This document shows, piece by piece, positions 44,424 to 56,337 of a stretch of 64,000 nt of DNA; positions within the stretch are counted from its first letter, which is position 1, and each line of letters begins with the position of its first letter. The notes under the pieces were generated by a model, which worked only from the letters and a program-made list of their open reading frames with translations, did no database searches and had not been told where the DNA came from. The DNA comes from Mallotus nudiflorus (Eukaryota > Streptophyta > Magnoliopsida > Malpighiales > Euphorbiaceae): assembly GCA_947683625.1 (NCBI GenBank), contig CANTUR010000340.1, forward strand, positions 2,232,001-2,296,000. The letters are read 5' to 3'. The position numbers and the translations under genes were made by a program.

Positions 44424-45412
44424 TTTTGAGAGAGTTTCTGGCTTACAGTTTTATGAATAAAATATGGATAAGTGGATATATATGGGATAACCAAAGACCA
44501 AAATTACAAAAATGCCTTGAAAGTGCAAAAATTCCTAACAGAGCAAAATTACATAGGAAAGTACCTCTTTCCTTTTTATTGCATAATTTCATCATATTTT
44601 AATATATTTTATTCAAAATAAATTCCCTAGTGGGTTTTCTTTTCAAATAAAAGATCTAGTCATGTTTCAAATTACAATCCATTTTCAACATTTTTTAAGA
44701 AAATTTTCAATTCGTGAAAAAAAATTTAAAAAATCAAATCCTTAATGTTTGTTTCCAAAAATAAAATATCAAATTACTAAATAAAAAGTTATATTTAATT
44801 TTTAACTAACTAATTTCTATGTGGAAGTCATTAAGACTCATTTTATATGAGAGTCGTTAGGACTCATTTTTATGTGGGAGTTGTTGGGACTTAATTCTGT
44901 ATAAAGCCCAGTGTAGGCTAATGACAATTTCATCTATGTGGGAATCATTGGCATTCAATCTTGTCTAAAGCCAGTGTAGGCTAATAAAAATTTCATCTAT
45001 GTGGGAGTCATTAAGACTCAATTTTGTTTGAATCCTAGTGTACTCTAATGACAATTTCATCCATATGGGAGTCATTGGGACTCATTTTCTTTTAGAATAA
45101 TTCAGAAGGGTTTTTTACTTATATTTTTTTTGCAGACAACCCATAAGAGTATAAGGACTCATAAGTCTATGAAATTATTTTTATTTTTAATTTCAAATAA
45201 ATTGCAATACTAACTTGTGTTTTCAAGTTGAGTTAAGAAGAAACAATGGAAAACAATTAGCAAAAATGAACTCATGTATGATCTATGAACTCTGAAGTTT
45301 ATTTTTATACTTTTTTAGAATTTGTGAGTGATGACCATGACATACAAATCATAACTCTTTTATCAAATGTTCCGATAAGAACACATAAATTCTTCCAAAG
45401 TAAGGGGTAAAC
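44424..45412 (+). repeat. 3' untranslated tandem array and PPT of a Gypsy element (family C, copy 1)
   Basis: TTTTG duplication first, then AT-rich sequence. From 44815 to 45110 units with 'gtgggagtcattgggactca' recur; the later ones, near 44929, 44992 and 45056, are 63-64 bases and include 'agtgtaggctaatgacaatttc'. A purine tract AAAGTAAGGGGTAAAC ends at 45412, just before an LTR-like start. The layout parallels that at 55920-56337. Confidence 0.65.
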
Positions 45413-46018
45413 TATTATGGTCATTTTTCAAAACCCTGATAGTCGATGATGAAAAAGTTAAAATGTCTCATCAGACAATCAATTTGATGAAGAGAATTTA
45501 TTTTCAAACCATTTCAAAACCTTTTGAACCACTAAAACTTTGCTCGATCACAAATTACACCATTTTAAGGCCTAACCAAACCCTGATCAAGCCTTAACCA
45601 TACTATTTTAGGTATTGAAAAAGAAGTTTCAGAAGAATAATAAGAGAGAAGTTTACTCGAGTCATGTCTTCAAACAATAAGTACAATCCTATGTAAAGGT
45701 TATTTACAATCCATATTTTGTAGTTTCAGTCTGGTTTTAATTTCTGAAGCTTTAGTTTAACCTTTGGAAGCCCTAAGAACAAAATTTAGACTTTGGTCAA
45801 TGGGACTTTTTAGTTGTCAGATAGAGCTCTTAAAGTCAAATTTTAGTTTGAAACTGTCTTTTAAAATTCCAGTGTCAATAGGTCCCATTTAGCAGAAAGT
45901 CAAAAATTCACCTCCAGCAGTTAGATCAGGCCCTACAACTATCTACCTCTACTTTTCCTTATCCAAAAAGGGACACTTATCAAAAGGGGTTTTCCAAGTT
46001 TAACATATTGTAAATTTA

Positions 46019-47578
46019 TGTTAGTGATATGCACTAGGTTAATCATGTATGACTATGTTTTAACATTATCATTTTATCAATAAAGAGACATTTTCATTAT
46101 CAGTTTATATTATGATAATTACTTGAATAGTTAATTCTTCCTAAGGTCATCAAATATGTTACTTGATAGTAAAAACCTTTGATTAAATATGAGTTCTATT
46201 CAAATTATCCCTAGTCATAATAATGTATTCAAGCTAGTATGGTGTTGACTTTTAATTATGTTTTACTAATTATACATTTAAGATATTAATTCAACTCATA
46301 GGTATAATTTTGAGAAATTATGTATTAGATTTACTCATTATGAGAATACTACATACATAATTGTCATAAGTAATTGTCATCATAGTTATATTGTTTTGGT
46401 TCTCTAACCTTAAAGTCACCATGGATTTTTACATAACTATTTTGTATTTTGACATAATCTAATATTATCTTTAACATGATGGTGAATTAAATAGTTGTTA
46501 AATATAAAATGAATCATGTGAGAAATATGAGTTATTGAGAAGGAATTTGTCCCTCATTGAATCTGAGTAAAATATCCATAGGTCCTTTGATAAGGTAGAC
46601 TGAGTAAAATGAATAACCATGCTAAAATGAAATGACAAAGAGTTATCATTCGTAATCTACTTAGAATTAAGAAATAATATGGTTGAATTGTATAAGGATA
46701 ACATGAACTATGCCTTATATTCAATCAAGATATCATGTGGTAAAGGGACTATAATATTCATTACAAATTAGGTTATGTCAAATTATCGACTTTCACATGA
46801 CTTGGGTACTCATAATGTCTTGCTAGAGGCCACTTATGACTTGTAAGTCTAAATTAGGATTTTGAGCCCATCGTTAATGTCATGTGAACCTACAGTGTCA
46901 CATGCTTAAAACAAGACCAAAATGAATATGGGTTTACCAAGCACAATAAAACACTATGGATATAAATAAATAAATTTGTGTGTGTGTGTGTGTGTGTCTA
47001 TATATATATATTTTATATTTATTTGGGATAAAGGTTATCTTAAATGAATAGGAAAATATTTTTGATTTGGTATTTGAATCAAATAAGAATTGGAATAAGT
47101 GGAATGTACCAAAGACATTTTGGTAAGTATGAAATTACAAATGACCAAAATTTGTTTTGATAAGTGAAACCGTGATTGAGAGTCTATAAATATTACATAT
47201 TCTCTAAGGTTTCACTTATTTCTAATGGAGCCATCAAAAATCATTTTCTTTCCTCTTAAAAAACTAAACACATAATTATTGAGTTACGAGACAATCAAGA
47301 AAAAGGTGTTAGCACACATTCATTTTGATAAAAAAGGCTATTCATGTGGATACAATGGAGACACCTAAAATCGACCAAGAAAACCAAAAGCTTGAGGTAG
47401 GGTGTCACTGGAGTGAGCCCCCCTCTCATCCTTCCACCATTTTTGCCCATTCTTTACATATGTGGTAAGGTTTTTAGAAACCTTAAATCAATCAATAAAT
47501 CGAATTACATGGATCCTAGTTTGATTTTATAATTAAACTTTTAAATTTGTATTGCATTATATATCTCAAAACCTAACA
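46019..47578 (+). mobile_element. Solo Copia LTR
   Basis: TGTTAGTGATATGCACTAGG to ...CTCAAAACCTAACA, 1560 bp, colinear with the LTRs at 9870 and 17429, including the TATA box (CTATAAATATT near 47184). It is flanked by ATTTA (46014-46018) and ATTTG (47579-47583), a duplication with one mismatch, and family-C sequence resumes on the other side. No internal sequence, so it arose by LTR-LTR recombination. Confidence 0.9.
46976..47012. repeat. (TG)n(TA)n microsatellite in the solo LTR
   Basis: About ten TG repeats followed by about six TA repeats. The other copies of this LTR do not have it at this place. Confidence 0.95.
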
Positions 47579-50470
47579 ATTTGGAATATACTAGCACAAG
47601 TGTTAATTTATGAAAGGAAGAGTACATATTATTACTTAATAACCTTGAATATTCAAGGGTATTTACACTATATGCCACCAACTAAAATGCCTCTAAATAT
47701 AAGCTTTAATGAAAGCTTTGGGAAGAATTTTTGGCGGGTTATAGAAACCACTTTATAATAGAGAAAATTCTAGTACAAAAACCTAAAAAGATCACAATAA
47801 TTCTCTAAAAAAAAGCCTTTAAAAATTAGGATAAATAAGGGTCAACTATGCCAAAATTCCTCTAGACCTAATTTCTCTCTATTTTCTTCTAAAATTCTTC
47901 TTAAAAATACCAAAATCAATCACCCAAATATTAACCATGCTCTTACAAATCAATCTCTCTCAAATCCTAACCAAATTCTCACCTAAACTCACAAAGAACC
48001 ATACTTTACCCTTTCAGTTCAACCTCAATTCCATTCAATCAATTATTATTTTTTGGTGATTTCCTACCTAAATTTATAGGCTAAACACGTTCAAGAACAT
48101 GATTCATTGATCTTCATCTCATTTATAGGGTTTGGAGCTTTAAAATTTCATTTTGAAGGCAAAAGAGTGCATATCTAGACTATTTAAATAGGAACATCTG
48201 AATTTGGGCCATGAATAGCTAAAATGAGTATGCATGCTCTAAATTTGGACATAAAGTCCTCATACCAACTTTTTTGGCCCTCCTAAAACTACTTAAACAA
48301 TAAGCAAATCTAGCCATCAACTCCTCTAGACTCCAAATGACTCAAATTGTGGATTTTAGGGTCCATAAGGGTTCATACTTGTTTGAAAAATATTTAATGC
48401 TTCCCTAAGATCCTGGGATGATGAAATTGAAGTTTTTTAACATAATTTTTCTATTTTTAAATGATTTTACATTGATTTTTATTTATTTCTCAAAACTCTT
48501 CCTTAAATGCTTTCAACTGTGATTCTTGCTATTGTTTTTGTTTGGTGATTATGATTATGTGATTTTTAATTGAATGTTTTATTGATTTTATTTGTTATTT
48601 GTGATTAATTTTGATGTGATTTCTTGTTTAAAACATTGATTAGTGTGTTTTATGGTTATATGTTGCTTCCATTATTAATTTGCTTTTACTGTAATGTAAT
48701 TTGAGTAATTTTTTTTATAACTTAGAGTTTTTATTATTTTTTGGGTGATTTTGGTTGTTTTTCATCATAGATCATTACTTATGCATTTTGTGAAGTTTTT
48801 GTTGATTTGAGAGCATTAATATCCATAGTTTGTGTTCTTGGTGATTATTGATATTATTTTGATACTAATACTTCATTTATGTGTTTTTATCCCAATTTTA
48901 GTGTCTTGTGGGGTCTTTATTTTCATATTTCATGCCTTGATTGAATTAATTTTGAGTTAAGTTGGAGTTTGTGTGTTAAATATGGCTCTTAAATGCCATT
49001 TGTGCTTATTTAATGTCTCTAACTTTACAAAAGTATTATTTCTTGTCATTTTATGTCTATTTCATATTCAATATTGTTTTCTTGTCTCTACAAACCTTTT
49101 CTCTACTCTTATACATGATGTACTACTATTATCAACTTCTCCATCAATTTCTTTTGCATTATTACATTATTATGCATTCATGTGCCTTTGTGCATATCAC
49201 TTGCTTAATGCATTTTACTATCTTGCGTATGTTCATTTTTAGATCCTCTAGATCCACACTTGCATGCTTCCTAGTTTGCATCACTTCTATACTTGCATGT
49301 TTCATAATTTGCATCACTTTGTATGCTTGATGGCTTGTATCATGCATCATCCTTTGCATGTACCCCAAATTTATTTAATGCTTTTACGAGCATGCATTGC
49401 ATTAGCATTATCCATTACATTATACATCTATTGTTATCAATCGCAAGATCTCAATCTCTTTGCTCAATTATTATTTCTCTTTATTTTTATGGCATATTTA
49501 TACTTTTGTTACTTTTTAGATCATTATGTGCAAATCTATAGTTCTACTCCTTCTTCTTTATTTATTTACTTTGATTTATGAGTTTATCACTCTACTTTCC
49601 TCTTTTTATTATTCTTCATGCTTTATTTTGTCATGATATCATATTAATGAACTTACCTTTGTTTCTTGTGTTATATTTATGTTTTATTTTACATCATATA
49701 CTAAAAATAAACCATATTGCTTGTGGTCATTTTATTGCTTAATAAATGAATTTTCTTGATTTCTTTTAATAAATTAATTTCTCTTTTATATTTATTTTCT
49801 ACATTTTTCTTAACACAATTCTTCCTTTTTATGAATAAATATTTCTTATTTTTGTCTATTATTAATTATGGAATTTTGTGTTTTCTTAATAGAAATTAAT
49901 CATTTTCAATGTATTATTTTCTATTTTCATATTTCATTTATAATCTTCTTTAAATCTTTTTTTTTTAATAATTATAGTACTTTTTAACGTTGTTATTTTC
50001 TTTTTTTATCACAAAAATCATCCAAATGCAAGGATATGGATCAGAATTTCCTTTATTTTTTATTTTTAAATAAATAAATGATTTGATTATGTGTTCAATA
50101 ATTTATTATGTGGGAAATATCCATCCATGGTATAAAATTCACATTTTGAGCCCTAACTTAATGAAAACTCATATTGTGAATTCATGGTGCATATAATTAA
50201 TCAAATGTTACTTTTAAAGCTTTTTCTATATCATTTATAATCTAAAATCCATTTTTCAAATATTATCTCTTTCTATTTATTTTTATGTTACTTATAAACA
50301 TTTATATTTCTTTATTGTAATTTTCAAGTTATTTTCTAAATTATTTATAAACAATATGTTTTCTTTTTTTTTTATTTTAAAATGATTTTTCATTTTTTTT
50401 TCAAATAAAATATTTTATTGTCTAGAAACTTGGAATATGGAGCAATCATCAAGAGGATATTCATAAAATG

Positions 50471-51149
50471 TGTTAGCCATTCTTAATTGCCTTCTCTTTT
50501 TAATTTATTGCTTTTATTTATTTTTCATAATTTCTAATTTAGCATGCACATGTTTATAATAATATGCCATGCTCGTATGTTATTACATCATATAAATATG
50601 TCATGTTTACACCATGTGTGCTATGATATGTGTATTAGTTTAGCTTTTTCCATTATCATGCATCATTATTATACTATGTCATTTCCATGTTCATGCATCA
50701 TTTTGTCATATTATTTTATGCTTGTGTGTATGTATTGTTTATGCATTTGCATGTAGAAGTTGATGCATAATAGTACATAGTTATTGAAAGCATTATACAA
50801 AATGTAAGGTCGGCAATGCTCAACAACCAGGTGGTATGGAGATGTCTCAAACAAAAGAGTCTAACCCTAATGACATGAATATCCGAACCCAATGCTTTAT
50901 CCAATTGGTGAATGCGGTTCCAAGCAAGGGAATCGAGTTTGTCTAAACCTCTAAAATTGACAATTTCTCAAGTAATATTGACTAATGCCTCCCTATTTCT
51001 TTGGCTTGAGTGAAAGGTTATAAGAGGATTTATGCCATCCCTAAGCTCTTTTAGCACTCCCCTCACTACCATTTATTTTCCTATAACAAGGAGATAGGGT
51101 CAATGGTCCAAAGAGTGCTGAGTCAGTCATGTTGGCGTCAATAAAATGA
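50471..51149. other. Unassigned, possibly the end of LTR family C
   Basis: Includes 'catgcat'-rich DNA (50540-50760) and a less AT-biased part at 50800-51130. No primer binding site or open frame recognised. Confidence 0.4.
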
Positions 51150-52100
51150 TAAGAATAATAAACATGCAATAAAAATAATAAAAATGCAAATGAAAATGAT
51201 AAAATTATTATTTTCACTATAAAAATACGAACTTTATGATAAAAATAATATATTTATCAAAAATCACAATAAAAATACTAAAAATACAAATAAAATAAAA
51301 AAAAGATAAAAATGCTATTTTCATTATAAAAATATGGACTTTATGATAAAAATAATAAATTTATCAAAAGAGAAAATAAAAACGGCAAAAATAATAGAAA
51401 TGGAATTAACATAATAAAAATGATAAAAATGCAATTAACATAATAACAATGAACTGAAAAATAATAGGAGTGATAAAAATGCAATAAATATAGTAAAATG
51501 ACAAAAATGTAATTTTTACCATAAAATATGAACGTTATGATAAAAATAACAAATTTATCAAAAATAATAACAGAAATAATGAAAATAATAAAAATGAAAG
51601 TAAAAGAATAAAAATGATAAAAATGCTATTTTTACCATAAAAATGTGGATTTTATGATAAAAATTGTAAATTTATGAAAAAACATAACAAAAATAATAAA
51701 GGTAAAAAAATGATTTAAAAATGCTATTTTAACCCTAAAAATGTGTACTTTATGATAAAAAATAGTAAATTTAATAAAAAAAGATAATGAACATAATAAA
51801 AATAACAAAAATGCAAATAAAATAACAAAAATGCTATTTTTACCATAAAAAAGTATACTTTATAATAAAAATAAAAAATTTATTAGAAAAAAGGAATACA
51901 TACAATAAAAAATAAAATGCAAATAAAATAATAAAAATGATTAAAAATAAAGCTAATTTTTTACCATAAAAATGTGTACTTTATGATAAAATAGTAAATT
52001 TATCCCAAAAAATAACAAAAATAATAAAAATAGTTAAAATGATAAAGATGATAAAAATGAAAAATAATTATAAAAATGCTAACTTTGGTATCAAAATACT
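51150..52100. repeat. AT-rich minisatellite array, about 8 units
   Basis: The landmark 'actttatgataaaaataataaatttatc' (in variants) recurs near 51230, 51335, 51530, 51647, 51747, 51853 and 51975, usually 100-125 bases apart. Each is preceded by 'aatgctatttttaccataaaaat'-like phrases. Between them are runs of 'aataaaaatg'. Little C or G on the plus strand. Confidence 0.8.
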
Positions 52101-52715
52101 CGTTTTTTATATAAAAAGAAAAATGATGCAAAAATGATGGAACATGCGAAAATGAGTGCAAACACTCATAGAATCACTCAAACTACCCATTCATTCTACA
52201 TATCTTATTCTAGACTTCAAAATCACCATAAAATCACAAATTCTTCACAAAAAAATTAATAATCAAAATGAAATAAGATACAATGCAAAAATGATGAAAA
52301 ATGCGAGAAAAGGGTAAAAGGAGAAGAAAAATAACAGGAAATGCAAATTTGTAATTAAAAATGATTAGGAGATCTTTAGAAGGACTAGGTGATTACCTTT
52401 TGATGTGTGCTTTAACTTAGATGTGGTTGGGTTTGGATTTTAGATCTAAACCCTAAAAATAAAAGAGATTTTTGGTTAAGACAGTTCAGAGAAGTGGGTC
52501 TCCATGAGTTGATCACCCTATTAAGAAGGGGTTTAAGGCTTGATCTAGTGTAATTTTTAGGGAGAGAGTCTCTCTTTTCGGTTTCAAATTCGTATCTAAT
52601 GTTTCAAAAATTAAGAGAAAGAAAAATCCACTTTAAATGTAAAAAAATGGTGTTTTTATCTAAAAATCATCTAAGGATAATGACCCATAGGTGTGGGTTA
52701 TGATCCATGCGTGTC
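52101..52715. other. Unassigned sequence between minisatellite and Athila-like remnant
   Basis: AT-rich with a moderately complex part at 52380-52600. Nothing recognised on either strand. Confidence 0.6.
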
Positions 52716-53470
52716 GATTAAGTGAACCATATAGGATTAACTTGATTCTTTGATAATGATGTCCTCCATTATGGGACTTTATGAGGATATTCATTATGGT
52801 GTCATCAAATGGGATGGAAAAAAATTTGTCAATAATGTTTTTTATGAACTTTGAATTGAATTCTACACTACGTTGCGAATAATTAATAAAAGGGAGCAAA
52901 TTTATTCATATAGATTATTTGGTAAGGAATATAAATTTGATCATGCTACCATGTCTAAAATATTTAAGTTTCTTCTGGGAGGATATATCCATCTTCCAAG
53001 TGGTTTTAATGCAAAAGGATTTTGGAGTGTTATTATAAGCAATGTTACTTTTGATAAAGGAGAAGTTATGCCTAAGGGATTTATTAGAAATCATTCCTTA
53101 TTAATAATGCATAATTTTTTTACATATAACCTTTTTTAGAAGGCATGATAGTTCTGAGGTGACTATGGATGAATTATTTATGTTATGGTGTTTATATTTT
53201 GATTCTTGAATTTTGAGTATACACTTTATTTTTTAAACTTTAAGTCATGTAGTGCAATCAAGGAAGGCGGCTATCTTAATAGGACATATATGACTAGATT
53301 AGCTTTATACTTTAAAAGTAAGGATTTAAACACATACAATTTTAAAAGGCACAAGTTGGGAAAGTTCAACACCAAAGCCCTAATTAAAGTGGAAGTCATA
53401 GTAGAGTGAGGACGTTGCAAGAGCTAAACACTAGGAGTTGCTACTTATTATGCCAATTTCCATTGAGACA
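52716..53470 (+). pseudogene. Athila-like Gypsy first ORF (gag region), degenerate
   Basis: Pieces read NVFYEL then IYSYRLFGKEYKFDHATMSK, SGFNAKGFWSVIISN, FIRNHSLLIMHNFF, DELFMLWCLYFDS and later SHVVQSRKAAILIGHI. This order (short beta segment with F-GKEY, GFW, ..RN..L..MHN.., LF..WC, K-AI-IG) resembles the conserved N-terminal domain of the first ORF of Athila-group elements, also annotated as putative plant transposon protein. At least three stops or frame changes separate the pieces. It lies 1 kb upstream of a PPT and LTR on the same strand (54526), fitting one truncated element. Confidence 0.55.
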
Positions 53471-54525
53471 AAGGAATTCATCATCTTCAAGGGATGAAGA
53501 GAGTGAGGAAGCAAGTAGTAATAAGGAATGGGTTAAATGAAAGAAATCAAAAGAGGAGACTTTTTATTAGCAACGGATTCATCTCACTAAAAAAGGGAGT
53601 TAGTTCCTTTTTGTTATTTTTAGTTTATGTTCATTTTTTATGTTTTGTATATTTTCATTTAATTAGATGCATAAAAAGGGAACCATGATGCATAAAAAGG
53701 GAATCATGCATTATTTAATTATTTTAATTTTTGAATCTTCTTTTTAGTATATAGACTTTTAGGAACCATAATACACGGCACTTGAGAATTTGCAACTTAT
53801 GCATGTAATGAGTGAGATTCATTATATGAAGCTTTTCTTGAAAAAGTGTTATTAATGTTTTATTTGAATTTGTTAAACTAGAAGAACAAATTGTGGGTAA
53901 GGAATTTTAAACTTTAATAAACTTAACGCTTACTTTCTTATTGAGTGATTGAACTTAGATTCTTGATATTACAGAAAGATTTTTGTAAGTAATTATTAAA
54001 GTCTAGTTAAAAATGGTAGATTCTTGCTTGTCTTGGAACCCATTTAAATAAAAAATAAAGAAAATAATAAAGTGAGATGGAGTATAAAATGCACTCACTT
54101 AATAAAATACTTAAAGCGTGCTTTGAATTGTATTACATTTGCATTTAAAGGTATCCATACTGAGTAATGCGAAAAAGGTGGGGAATCACTGTAATTAGAA
54201 AGCCTTCATAAGCAATTAAATAAGAATATAGAAATGAACATTGCATGTTGAGAATGTAACTAGATAAAAAGTAGAATTATCTTTCCTTGCTTTCGCTTTT
54301 CTCTATAATTAGTAGTTTATTTTAATGAATTCAGTGAGAAAATTTGCATTTTACATAGTAATTTTTATATCTTTGACTTCGGTTTATTGTTTTGGTTTAT
54401 AGATTTTCAAGTTTTTTATTAATGGGAGATTAATATGGTTGTTCAAGTGAAGCTAGGTAATGACTTTTCTCCATAAAATGAAATAGTTTACTTGAGGACA
54501 AGTGAAAGCTCAAGTGTAGAGGAGT
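53471..54525 (+). other. Internal 3' region and PPT of the Athila-like element
   Basis: No gene seen. A 23-base phrase around 'gatgcataaaaagggaa' occurs twice in tandem at about 53660-53705. The end 'cttgaggacaagtgaaagctc' followed by AAGTGTAGAGGAGT (to 54525) is the usual 3' end of Athila-type internal regions, directly before TGATAAGTGC. Confidence 0.6.
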
Positions 54526-55916
54526 TGATAAGTGCTAAAAATGATAGATTTTAACCACTCAATACTTGTATTTCTTTATTAGAATTATATATTTTTATTG
54601 TTTAGTGATATATTTTTTATTTTATGCATTTTTAGTTCATAATTATACCATTTACATTTCTTTTGAATTGATTTTGTAGGTTCCATCTGGCTTGGGACTA
54701 ATTTTAGATAGAAGTAATGAGGACTTAAAGCTAGGAGCTAATATAGGCAATAAGAAGGATAAGAAATCAAAGAATGCAGAGTATAAGAATGACATAGTTG
54801 TGCTAATAAATCAATACAATCATGTCATTTAGGTGACATAGCCATGTCATAGAGCTCACATTCTAGTGAAGAACATGTAATGCAGTTGTGTCACTTAGGC
54901 AACATAGCCGTGTCTATCAAAGTTACTAATTTTGGAATGTTCTTTCTAGTGTTTCTTGGAGAGCAATATATAAAGAAAATTTCCTCTTAAAGAAAAGAGA
55001 GGGCTGCTACCTTGGGGAATAACACTCTATTGTTTTTCTTTACACAATAATTATTAATCTTTCAATTTTTCTTTAGATTTTAATTTTTAATTTTCAACTC
55101 AAGCTACTGGAATAAATAACAAGATTTGAGAATCAAGAACATAATTAAGGAAGCTGAATAAAAAGAGTTTTTCTTTTATTATTTCTTAATCATTATTTTA
55201 TTTAATTATGAATATTTTATCACTCTTTATCTCTTGTTGTTCTTCTTTAATTTTTGTGAGTAACTAAGTAGGTTAGTAAGGGAATTAATGAACCCTCCTC
55301 AATATGAACTTAACCAAATAAATTCTTAATAAATGAATATGCATTTTAGGAGAGTTATTGGACTTAATGATTTTTATTGGCTTTATCACCCTTTCAATTG
55401 ATTTAGATACTAGGATTATATTGAGAGATTAATTCTAGTGAGAAAAGCAATAACAATCTATTAATTCAAATTGACTTAGTTGAGAGACACCTCATTATTA
55501 ATATTCCGTAGAAGATTGGTTGGTTAAATTAACTATCATTAGTTACCCATGCTAGTGAGAGCTAGATAATCTAGTGATTATTATGGTTGATTAATTGTGA
55601 ATGTACTTGAAAGAGACTTTGCAACACTAAAAATGCTTTGGAAATTAAAGGCTATTCATAGTAAATAAGAATTTCACTATTATTTTAAGATAAGTGAGTC
55701 GAGGGAATTAAACCCCAACATCTTTAATTGTATAAATTTAGTGATAAGATTTAATATTATTTTAAATTTAATTTAATTTATTACTCATTGAAATTATTAG
55801 TAGTCTAAACATGCAAAATATTAAAAGTAGCTTTGTAATTAATACTATCTCTATGGGAACAATATCTCTTTATTACTACTTGTATGATTTTATGCACTTG
55901 CAGATTAGCATTCATC
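54526..55916 (+). mobile_element. 3' LTR of the Athila-like element
   Basis: Starts TGATAAGTGCTAAAAATG after the PPT and ends ...AGCATTCATCA; 1391 bp. TATA-like 'atatataaag' at about 54967. It contains 'gacatagccatgtcat' and related near-palindromes (54835-54920). The end region 'atctctatgggaacaatatctctttatt' is shared, in reverse complement, with the LTR at 62301-63768. Confidence 0.75.
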
Positions 55917-56337
55917 ATGATTCATTTCAATGTGGGAGTCATTGTGACTCATTTCAATTGTAGGAGTCATTGAGACTCATTACAATTCGAGAATCATTAC
56001 AACTCATTCTTTGTGAATAATATATAAGGGTCTTTTGACTCACATTCTTTACGAATAACCTCTAAGAGTCATTATGACTCATCTTAATGTGTAAGTCCTT
56101 ATGACTCATTTAATATTAAATTATAAGTTAATACTCACATGTGTTTTCAAGTTTAAGTTCATAGGAAATAAAGGTAACCAACAAGTAGAAATGAACTCAA
56201 GCATGATCTCTAAACTTTAGAGTTTGTTTTTAAGCTTTATTAGAATTTGTGTGCAATGACCATGATATACAAATCAAAACTCTTTTATGAAATAGTTTGG
56301 TAAGAATATACAAATTCCTCAAAAGCAAAGGGCAAAT
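55917..56337 (+). repeat. 3' untranslated tandem array and PPT (family C, copy 2)
   Basis: Repeats of 'gtgggagtcattgtgactcat' about every 30-35 bases from 55930 to 56110, then sequence parallel to 45140-45412, then the purine tract AAAGCAAAGGGCAAAT before TGTTAAGGTC. Related to, but arranged differently from, the array at 44815. Confidence 0.7.

Larger units (their letters stand above)
45413..50470 (+). mobile_element. Long Gypsy LTR (family C), copy 1, split by a solo LTR
   Basis: It begins TATTATGGTCATTTTTC and is similar, segment by segment, to 56338-59812 (for example 'aaatcgattcatttg', 'ttgcatcactt.tatgcttg', 'atatggatca.aatttc'). Positions 46019-47578 are a later insertion; without it this copy is about 3.5 kb and probably continues past 50470, where the second copy is truncated so no comparison is possible. 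LTRs this long point to a Tat/Ogre-type element. Confidence 0.6.

Noticed and set aside
49013..49581. Overlapping 105-codon frames resembling membrane proteins
   Set aside because: They sit inside a long Gypsy LTR, are Tyr, His, Cys and Leu-rich by composition, and the second LTR copy does not keep them open.
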